From: Microbacterium sp.
GTDB lineage: Bacteria; Actinomycetota; Actinomycetes; Actinomycetales; Microbacteriaceae
Assembly: GCA_031286555.1 (NCBI GenBank)
Contig: JAITUD010000133.1
Coordinates: 1 to 9,278 of the forward strand
Direction of reading: 5' to 3'
DNA length: 9,278 nucleotides
Positions 1 through 5,987 of this stretch are shown here, one piece after another (within the stretch, counting starts at the first letter, position 1; every line of letters starts with the position of its first letter). The translations under genes were made by a program, and so were the position numbers. The notes beneath the pieces were generated by a model, which was not told where the DNA came from, did not search any database, and worked only from the letters and a program-made list of their open reading frames with translations.

Positions 1-119
1 TCGAGGTACGTGCAGCTGGCTTCGAACGCGTATGTGCGGTCGTAGACGATCGCCTCCCCGTCCTGGTTCTCGGCGCCGCCGGCATCCACGGACGTCTCGA
101 CGGTGAATCCGCCGGCCGC
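1..119 (-). other. Module K of surface protein: start of a second DUF5979-like domain (cut by window edge)
   Basis: Residues 1931-1969 restart the module J pattern ('GGFTVETSV ... YAFEASCTYL'), with C1966 matching C1832. The residue aligned with module J's K1809 is T1939, so the usual lysine is absent. Further copies may follow outside the window. Confidence 0.6.
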
Positions 120-3100
120 GTAGGCGTTGGCGACCTGGATGGCGGCCTGCTCGGTGTCTCCGGCGTAGGGATCCCACACCGCATCGTCCTCGCCGAGGTC
201 GCGCTCCGCCGTCACCCCGTCCGCGGGATCGACCGTGACGGTCACGCCGGGGATCGCCGGGTCCTCCTTGATCGTGCAGTCTGCGAACAGCGGGAGGTTC
301 ACCGGTCCCGTGGTGTTGTCGTAGACGAGCACCGTGCCGTCCGCTGCGAGCGTCGGACGGCTGGCATCGGAGTCGTCGGCGTGCACGAGCGTCACGTCCT
401 CACCGCCCGAGGTGCAGGTGACCAGCATCGGATAGCTGTCGGGCAGGTTCACGTCGGTCGAGAAGTCCGGAGCGGTGACCGACTTCGAGAGGAGCAGCTG
501 ACCGGTCGCCGTCGCGACGCCGACCTTCTGCGGCTCCACCACGAGCGACGGACGCTCGGGCTGGGTCACCGTCTGGTTGGAGCGTGAGGCCGTCGCGAAG
601 GAGTTGTAGGCGACCGGCAGACCGTTCGGCACCGCGGACTCGGCGGGCAGCTGGAACGGCGTCTGCGTGTCGAACGTCATCCGCAGGGTCTCGCCGGGGC
701 GCAGGCCGGGCGCCGGCGACGCGCCGTCGGGGTTCTGGTACTCCAGCACCAGCATCACGCTGCGTGCGGACTTCAGCACGTCCGGAGGCGTGCTGGTGTC
801 GGCCTTCACCCAGTTGAATGCGCAGCTGGCGTCCGGCGTCGCATTCTCCGTGTGCACCTGGATCGCGTTGTCATTGCAGGCCTGGCTGAGCTGCACGGTC
901 GACAGGTAGATGCCGCTGTTCTCGAGGCTCATGGGATCGGCGAGGTCCGCGAAGTTCGCGGTCACTGCACCGGTGAGGGTGACGCCGTACTGCGAGCCGC
1001 GGTCGCCGGCGACATGGACGCCCTGATCGTTCACGTCCGGGAGGGTGTCGACCGCGGCGACCACGCGGGCGGAGGTGTTGCCGGTGTTGGTGAAGTCGAG
1101 CCGCCAGGTCTCGACACCACCGGGGCGGATGACGGGCGCGCACGGGAACGAGTAGTAGCCGTCGTTCGTGACGCCGCCCTGACTGGCATCGCAGGCCGAG
1201 GCGTCGCCGTTCACGTTCAGCACGCCGAGGTCGTCGTCGCCGGCCACAGCCGGGTCGCCGCCGTCGTTGCCCTTCACGTACTTCTTCGCGGCGATGGTCG
1301 CGTTCGCGAGCGGCGCGATCGAGGTGTCCGCCGAGCAGTCCTCGACTCCCGGCGGGGTGTTCTCGACGGGCTTCGGGGTGAGGTCCTTGCCGTCAACGAC
1401 GGTCGTGCCCTCACAGGTCTCGAACAGCCGGTCGGAGGTGACCGTGGCCTCGTTGGTCACCACCGTGTCGGGGGTGACGTCGTCGCGGAATTTCAGCGGC
1501 GCGTTCATCGTGAGGGTCCAGCCGTGCATGAACACGAAGTCGTCCGGCCCGTCGACGGTCAGCTCGCCGGTCTGCTCGTTCAGCGACGCGGTGAAGCCGG
1601 GGTCGCCCGATGGCGCACCGCTCCCGGCCAGCGTGAACGTGTACGCGGGCGGTGTGGGCTCGACCAGCAGCGAGCCCTTGGCGTCGGTCTGCACCTGGTC
1701 GACCAGGTGGAAGCCGGTCATGTCCCACTGGCCGGTGTTGGCCACGGAGACCACATAGTTGATCGTGCCGCTCGGACTGACCAGTGCGGACGAGCCCCGC
1801 GTCTTGGTGATCTTCACCGCGTTCGGCCGGTGCTGCACGACGGTGTCGTCGGCGGCCTCGCCGTCCTTCGTGAACTTCTGGTCGCCGAACTGCGCATTGC
1901 TGGAGGACTGCACATCGTCGCTGATGACGCCGAGGTCGGTCTCACCGGGGTTCGGCTGCAGATCGGGTCGTGTGGTCGACACCAGCGTGCTGGGGTCGCT
2001 GCGCAGCGTGTCGCGACGCTCGGTGCTGAGCGAATAGGTCAGTTGCGGGTTGTACGGACGCTCCCACTGCAGCACGTTCCCGTCTCCGTCGACCTCCTGC
2101 GCGCGGAACCGCACGCCGACGACCGCGGTCGGATCGGTGACGCCGGCGGGCAGATCGAAGGTGACGGTCTCGCCGGCCGTGGCATCCACCCAATCGCCCT
2201 GCACCCAGCAGGGCGACGTGTCGGTCAGCGGCAGGCCGTTGCACAGGGCGAGCAGCTCGCCGCCCGGGCCCTGCGTGTAGGCGACGCCCGCGCTGAGCAC
2301 GTCCATCGCGACCTGGTTCACCGGCGCGGGGACGATGATCTGCGCCCCGGTGTAGTCCATGGTGTTCCAGAACGTGGGCGTGGTGTCGGTCAGAGTGAAG
2401 GATGTCGTGCGGGCGGTGCCGTTCGGGCGTCCGCCGAGCTGCGTCGTGTATGCCTTTGACCCGTCTTCATAGACGGATGCCGGGTCGATGGACTTCGTGG
2501 TCTGGATCGCATAGCTCGCACCGACGATGACGAACGAGTCACTCGCGTCCGCCGCGCCGGTGCCGCACTGGTTGTCGGCGCAGTCGTCGAGCACAGGGCT
2601 CTCCAGCTGGGTGTGCGTGTCGTTGACGATCGTGTCGCCGGCGGGCGTCACGGTCACCGGCGTGCTCGGGTCGGAGCGCAGCGTCTCGCGCAGCTGCCAG
2701 GTCAGCGTCACGCCGCCCGTGCCGTTCGTGGGGATGACGGCGCGGCCGTCGCCGGACCGGAATGCGACCGAGAGGGCGGTGACGTCCGCGAGATCGCCGG
2801 GCCCGAGCGCGAGAGCATCGGCATACGAGTACGTGGTGTTCGAAGCGCCGCGTGAGAGGGTGACCGTGGTCTGATCCTCGCTGATCCCGCTCGGCACCTG
2901 GATCGCGTCGATGTCGTACAGGTTCAGGGTGTCGAACACGGTGTCCGGGAGCGCCTGACCACTGGTCGGGTCGTCGATCACCATTCCGGAGACCCGGGCG
3001 GCCGATTCGTTGGTCGCGGTGATCGTCGCGCTGATCAGCGGATAGTCCGCCGGGTCGACGCCGAGGGCGGGATCGGGCAGGCCCAGCTGGTCCTGATCGA

Positions 3101-5909
3101 AGGACTTCGTCGTGGACGCGTTGATCGGCTCGTCGACGATGAGGATGCGGTCGTCGGCGACGTCGGTGCTGTCCACGCCGGTGGTCGGGTTGACGCCCTG
3201 GGCGCTGGCGGTGTTGTCGACCAGGCCGGGCTCACCGGTGTTGTAGCCGTAGGAGTGCAGGTCGCCGAGCACCGGCTGGGAGGGGTTGCTGCGCAGCGTG
3301 TCGCGCACCCGGAAGTCGAGGTCGAACGGGCGGCGGTCGTAGGAGGTGCCGACTCCGGCTCCCGGGGTCTTCTCCTGCAGCACGATGCGCATCGCGAGAG
3401 CGTCGGCGCTCTGCTCGTCGGTGAGCGTGTACCCGCCGAACTCGCCGTCGCAGCCGTTGCCGCAGGCCTGTGCGGTGATGTCCGTCCAGCCCTGGCCGTC
3501 CAGGTCGAGCGAGACCTCGGTGATCACGTCGTTCACGATCAGCGGATCGCTGTCCGGTGTGATCGGATCGATGCGAACCAGGTCGAAGGCGTCGTAGACG
3601 CTGTCGGCGGTGGCCGTCGGATCCTCGGTCGACGAGATGTCCGACAGCGTCATCTCGGTGATGTTCAGTCCGTCCGTCGACCACCACAGTCGCGCGGTGC
3701 GGGTGTCGCCGGACAGTGCGGGGACGCTGTCGTCCGGAGTCCACTCCTTGTCGAGGAAGTCCGGACCTGTGCCGTTGCCGTCGATCGGCAGCAGGTGGAT
3801 GTCGTCGCTCGCGGTGTCGGTCTTCTCTCCGCCGGCATCGGGGTTGTCGACCAGCGACTGCGCGTCGTTGTCGTAGGTGACCTCGGCGTCCTGCTTCTGC
3901 GTCACCGACAGGTCGACGTGCGTGACGACCGTGAATCCGGGCGGCAGCAGATCGGGGCATCCGTCGCCTTCGGCCGGAAGGTACTCGAACTGGATGCCGC
4001 CGATGTCATCCTGCAGGTCGGCAGGGATGTCGTACGACCAGAGCTGCTCCGGGCCGGGCACTGCTGTGGCGCCGGGGAAGTCCGTCCACGGGCCGTCGGT
4101 CGACTTGGGCCAGTAGCGAACCGTCAGGGTGGTGCACTGCGGGATGTCGGTGTTGGAGATCGAGGTCGCGGTGAAGTTGTCCCAGAACGCCGAATCCGCG
4201 GTCGGGTCGACCGGGTCGGAGATGACGAGCTTCTCTGATCCGGCCGTCGAGTCGGGGGTGACGTTCCCGGTCAGGGTCATGTTCGCCCTGGTACCGGGAA
4301 CACCCCAGATGGTCTCGGGTGTGATCTCCTTCGTGACGCTCGTGTCGAGGGTGAGCGGCTCGATCGTGAACGGAGCGGAGGCGTCGTCGGTGCCGGTCTG
4401 GCCCTGCGTGTTCTCCACGGAGGTGTCGACGGCGTTCGTGCTCGAGACGGCGGTCTCGGTCGGAAGTGCGGTGACGTTCAGGGGGAGCGCCGCATATGCG
4501 CCCGAGACGATGTCGTCGCCTGCGGCCGAGAACACGACGGTGAAGCCCTCCACCGTGCAGCCGTCCTGCGCGGCGGGCAGGGTGTTCTTCGTCGTGGTGG
4601 ACGCCGTCGTGTCGGCGCAGTCCGAGTAGGTGTAAGTGATCTCGGCCGAGGTCGCGGCCACCGGCCACTCGATCCCGTCACCGAAGCCGTCGAAGCTGAG
4701 GCCCTGCTCCGTGAATGTCGGCGATCCGGCGGTCGGTTCGGTGATGGTCAGCGTCTGCACGTTCTGCTCGCCGACGGTGACCTTGATGTTCGCGGTGGTG
4801 CTCTGGCCGCTGACCAGGGTGTTGTCGGCGAAGGACTTCTCGATCGTCACGTCGGGCTTGCGCTGTGCGAGGGTGATGCTCGCGTCATCGGTGACGGGAT
4901 CGCTGGTGTCACCGGCCTTCGACACCGTCGTGGAGGCGTCGTTGGTGACCGTCTGCTGCGTTCCGTCCGGGATGCCGGTGACGGTGTCGTTCGTCTCGGT
5001 GTGCACGACGACCTTGCCGGTCGCGCCGGGGGCGAACGTTCCGGTGAATGTGACCCTGACGCCCTGTGCGTCGGAGATCGGGTCGGGCTCCGTCGTCGTC
5101 CAGGCGCCGTTCACCCAGTACTCGGTCGTGGTGCCGGTGGTGCCCTCGGGGGCCGTGACGTCGATGCCGGTCACGTCGAGATAGCCCCCGAACGTGCCCG
5201 GCGGCGACACCGGATCCTGCACGACGATCGTGTCGACGTTCTGGTTCGAGGCGTTTCCGGGGGTGACGGTCCAGTCGATCGCCTGTCCGGGGACGGCAGG
5301 CAGGGTTCCCGTGGGGGACACGGCTTTCTCGATGCTCGGCACGAGCGTCGTCACGACGTCGAGGGTGATGTCCGCGGTGGCGTTGGCAGCGGGGGCGTTG
5401 CTGCCGTCGACGCCGGCGGTGTTGGTGACCGTCTTGCCGTCCCAGGTGCCGTCGGCATCGGGCTTCACGATCGCATTCACGGTCACCGTCATGCTGTTGC
5501 CGCCGGCCCACACCTTCGGCGTGGCGCTCAGATCGGTGGCGGGGGTGACGGTGAAGCTGTTGCCGTCGGCGTCGATGGTGCGGTCGTACTCGCCGACCGG
5601 CTGCCCAGACGGAGCGTTCAGCTCGACGGTGACTGCGGGGGTGATGGCGGGGTTGAACATCAGCGGTTCGGGCAGAGAGTCGCTGAGCACCGTGTCGTCG
5701 CATCCGCCCTCGTTCGTCGACGAGCAGTTCACGACGATCTGGTAGGTGACAGTGTCGCCGGGGCCGAAGGGCCCGGGCTCGACCGCCGTCTTCTGGATCC
5801 CGTACTGCGCAGTGTCCGCGGCCGCGGCGGGAACCGCGGCGACGAACACCGACGCGGCCGCGAACAGCAGCGCCGTGACACTCGCGAGAACTCTGTTCTG
5901 ACTCTTCAT
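1..5909 (-). CDS. Giant modular surface protein (DUF11-like and DUF5979-like modules), 3' end missing
   Basis: This is a secreted, probably wall-anchored stalk or adhesin-like protein. The frame is open for 1969 codons from ATG at 5909 with no stop, and it leaves the window still coding. Residues 1-31 are a signal peptide. After that come beta-rich modules with approximate starts at residues 33, 189, 352, 520, 708, 929, 1133, 1363, 1539, 1803 and 1931. Most begin with a Lys-containing strand (K40, K195, K358, K527, K721, K935, K1139, K1369, K1543, K1809), carry an Asp/Glu in a 'DP' or 'DtLP' context, and close with an Asn in a 'TNxA'-like strand. This layout is typical of DUF11/isopeptide-forming pilin-type domains. 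The last two resemble DUF5979 (CnaB-like). The composition is Thr/Asp/Val-rich and acidic. The start is fixed by the signal peptide and an AGGGGGG Shine-Dalgarno. Ligand and anchoring are unknown because the C-terminus is absent. The gene lies 78 bases downstream of the MMPL gene on the same strand. Confidence 0.92.
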   Translation of the reverse strand, partial: MKSQNRVLASVTALLFAAASVFVAAVPAAAADTAQYGIQKTAVEPGPFGPGDTVTYQIVVNCSSTNEGGCDDTVLSDSLPEPLMFNPAITPAVTVELNAPSGQPVGEYDRTIDADGNSFTVTPATDLSATPKVWAGGNSMTVTVNAIVKPDADGTWDGKTVTNTAGVDGSNAPAANATADITLDVVTTLVPSIEKAVSPTGTLPAVPGQAIDWTVTPGNASNQNVDTIVVQDPVSPPGTFGGYLDVTGIDVTAPEGTTGTTTEYWVNGAWTTTEPDPISDAQGVRVTFTGTFAPGATGKVVVHTETNDTVTGIPDGTQQTVTNDASTTVSKAGDTSDPVTDDASITLAQRKPDVTIEKSFADNTLVSGQSTTANIKVTVGEQNVQTLTITEPTAGSPTFTEQGLSFDGFGDGIEWPVAATSAEITYTYSDCADTTASTTTKNTLPAAQDGCTVEGFTVVFSAAGDDIVSGAYAALPLNVTALPTETAVSSTNAVDTSVENTQGQTGTDDASAPFTIEPLTLDTSVTKEITPETIWGVPGTRANMTLTGNVTPDSTAGSEKLVISDPVDPTADSAFWDNFTATSISNTDIPQCTTLTVRYWPKSTDGPWTDFPGATAVPGPEQLWSYDIPADLQDDIGGIQFEYLPAEGDGCPDLLPPGFTVVTHVDLSVTQKQDAEVTYDNDAQSLVDNPDAGGEKTDTASDDIHLLPIDGNGTGPDFLDKEWTPDDSVPALSGDTRTARLWWSTDGLNITEMTLSDISSTEDPTATADSVYDAFDLVRIDPITPDSDPLIVNDVITEVSLDLDGQGWTDITAQACGNGCDGEFGGYTLTDEQSADALAMRIVLQEKTPGAGVGTSYDRRPFDLDFRVRDTLRSNPSQPVLGDLHSYGYNTGEPGLVDNTASAQGVNPTTGVDSTDVADDRILIVDEPINASTTKSFDQDQLGLPDPALGVDPADYPLISATITATNESAARVSGMVIDDPTSGQALPDTVFDTLNLYDIDAIQVPSGISEDQTTVTLSRGASNTTYSYADALALGPGDLADVTALSVAFRSGDGRAVIPTNGTGGVTLTWQLRETLRSDPSTPVTVTPAGDTIVNDTHTQLESPVLDDCADNQCGTGAADASDSFVIVGASYAIQTTKSIDPASVYEDGSKAYTTQLGGRPNGTARTTSFTLTDTTPTFWNTMDYTGAQIIVPAPVNQVAMDVLSAGVAYTQGPGGELLALCNGLPLTDTSPCWVQGDWVDATAGETVTFDLPAGVTDPTAVVGVRFRAQEVDGDGNVLQWERPYNPQLTYSLSTERRDTLRSDPSTLVSTTRPDLQPNPGETDLGVISDDVQSSSNAQFGDQKFTKDGEAADDTVVQHRPNAVKITKTRGSSALVSPSGTINYVVSVANTGQWDMTGFHLVDQVQTDAKGSLLVEPTPPAYTFTLAGSGAPSGDPGFTASLNEQTGELTVDGPDDFVFMHGWTLTMNAPLKFRDDVTPDTVVTNEATVTSDRLFETCEGTTVVDGKDLTPKPVENTPPGVEDCSADTSIAPLANATIAAKKYVKGNDGGDPAVAGDDDLGVLNVNGDASACDASQGGVTNDGYYSFPCAPVIRPGGVETWRLDFTNTGNTSARVVAAVDTLPDVNDQGVHVAGDRGSQYGVTLTGAVTANFADLADPMSLENSGIYLSTVQLSQACNDNAIQVHTENATPDASCAFNWVKADTSTPPDVLKSARSVMLVLEYQNPDGASPAPGLRPGETLRMTFDTQTPFQLPAESAVPNGLPVAYNSFATASRSNQTVTQPERPSLVVEPQKVGVATATGQLLLSKSVTAPDFSTDVNLPDSYPMLVTCTSGGEDVTLVHADDSDASRPTLAADGTVLVYDNTTGPVNLPLFADCTIKEDPAIPGVTVTVDPADGVTAERDLGEDDAVWDPYAGDTEQAAIQVANAYAAGGFTVETSVDAGGAENQDGEAIVYDRTYAFEASCTYL
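120..503 (-). other. Module J of surface protein: DUF5979/CnaB-like domain
   Basis: Residues about 1803-1930. The pattern 'LLLSKSV...YPMLVTC...LPLFADCTIKE...VANAY' is that of DUF5979, a CnaB-like domain common in actinobacterial wall proteins. K1809, E1882 and N1928 fit the Lys/Glu/Asn isopeptide triad. C1832 and C1878 are a likely disulfide. Confidence 0.7.
504..1295 (-). other. Module I of surface protein: large DUF11-like domain
   Basis: Residues about 1539-1802. It opens with K1542-K1543 and contains 'LDFTNTGNTSARVVAAVDTLP' in broken form, with D1621 in the DtLP position, and ends near N1769. It is the largest module and has four cysteines (C1573, C1590, C1678, C1696). The Lys-to-Asp distance (78) is about twice that of the earlier modules, which suggests an insertion of about 40 residues between the first strand and the 'FTNTGN' strand. 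That insertion contains the first cysteine pair. Confidence 0.55.
1296..1823 (-). other. Module H of surface protein: classic DUF11-like domain
   Basis: Residues about 1363-1538. 'ITKT...SGTINYVVSVANTGQWDMTGF' (read in pieces) and 'VVTNEATVTS' match the DUF11 consensus well: K1369, D1404 and N1486. C1499 and C1525 flank a proline-rich linker after the last strand. Confidence 0.75.
1989..2015 (-). repeat. Nine-residue motif copy 3 (RDTLRSDPS)
   Basis: Residues 1299-1307 in module G, 31 residues before N1338. It shares an exact 18-base stretch with copy 1 (plus-strand 1998-2015 and 3288-3305). Confidence 0.85.
2664..2690 (-). repeat. Nine-residue motif copy 2 (RETLRSDPS)
   Basis: Residues 1074-1082 in module F, 14 residues before N1096. 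It has the same arrangement as the other two copies but different synonymous codons. Confidence 0.85.
3279..3305 (-). repeat. Nine-residue motif copy 1 (RDTLRSNPS)
   Basis: Residues 869-877 in module E, 22 residues before N899. At DNA level its first 18 bases are identical to the copy at 1989-2015. Confidence 0.85.
5346..5813 (-). other. Module A of surface protein: DUF11/pilin-like domain
   Basis: Residues about 33-188. The pattern 'GIQKT...GPGDTVTYQIVV...LSDSLP...VTNTAG' is that of the classic DUF11/isopeptide-forming fimbrial repeat. K40, D77 and N163 sit at the expected bond-forming and catalytic positions. C62 and C70 form a likely short disulfide loop. Confidence 0.75.
5817..5909 (-). 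other. Sec signal peptide of the surface protein
   Basis: Residues 1-31 show a basic N-region (MKSQNR), a hydrophobic core of Ala/Val/Leu/Phe (about residues 7-26) and a polar end, P-A-A-A-A, followed by D32-T33. Cleavage is likely just before D32 (inferred by eye). No lipobox cysteine is present, so signal peptidase I is expected. Confidence 0.88.
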
Positions 5910-5917
5910 CTGCCGGG

Positions 5918-5924
5918 CCCCCCT
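5918..5924 (-). promoter_or_regulatory. Ribosome binding site of the surface-protein gene
   Basis: AGGGGGG on the minus strand ends 8 bases before the ATG at 5909. It supports that start together with the signal peptide that follows. Confidence 0.65.
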
Positions 5925-5932
5925 GGCGATTC

Positions 5933-5948
5933 GGTGACGCTGGTCACC
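5933..5948. promoter_or_regulatory. Perfect 6-bp inverted repeat with 4-base loop ahead of the surface-protein gene
   Basis: GGTGAC-GCTG-GTCACC lies 24-39 bases upstream of the ATG. It could be a regulator operator or a small leader-RNA hairpin. There is no T-run after it, so an intrinsic terminator is unlikely. Confidence 0.45.
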
Positions 5949-5957
5949 TTAGGGCGG

Positions 5958-5964
5958 ATTCATA
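5958..5964 (-). promoter_or_regulatory. Possible -10 element of a surface-gene promoter
   Basis: TATGAAT on the minus strand is the most AT-rich spot in the 78-base gap, about 50 bases before the ATG. No convincing -35 hexamer is visible (TAACGG or CGGAGT are weak candidates), so an activator or alternative sigma factor would be needed. If real, the 5933-5948 dyad would fall just after the transcription start. Confidence 0.25.
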
Positions 5965-5987
5965 GGGTTTCACCAGGGGGTACTCCG

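Larger units (their letters stand above)
1824..5345 (-). other. Modules B-G of surface protein: six related beta modules
   Basis: Residues about 189-1362 hold six modules with approximate starts at 189, 352, 520, 708, 929 and 1133. Each opens with a '[ST]xxK' strand and then an acidic residue, usually in [DE]-P or [DE]-T (D232, E391, D565, D757, D980, D1175). This is followed by an aromatic stretch, an 'I..P.G'-like segment and a strand with a 'dG.W'-like feature. Each closes with an Asn (N323, N492, N681, N899, N1096, N1338). Lengths rise from about 163 to 230 residues. They are more divergent than module A, and I cannot assign a named family with certainty. Confidence 0.6.

Noticed and set aside
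852..2459. A 535-codon plus-strand open frame opposite the surface-protein gene
   Set aside because: Its translation is Arg/Gly/Val/His-rich with no recognisable domain or membrane or signal pattern. The minus frame carries the signal peptide and ordered domains. GC-rich genes rarely use the codons that would place stops in this antisense frame.
3232..3960. A 242-codon minus-strand frame inside the surface gene
   Set aside because: It is a frame-shifted reading of modules D and E, extremely Arg-rich. The correct frame has consistent module residues throughout.
3255..4238. A 327-codon plus-strand open frame
   Set aside because: Antisense shadow of modules D and E; low-complexity R/G/V composition and no coherent fold signals.
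5933..5948. Intrinsic terminator for the MMPL gene
   Set aside because: The stem is only 6 bp and is not followed by a T-run on the minus strand.
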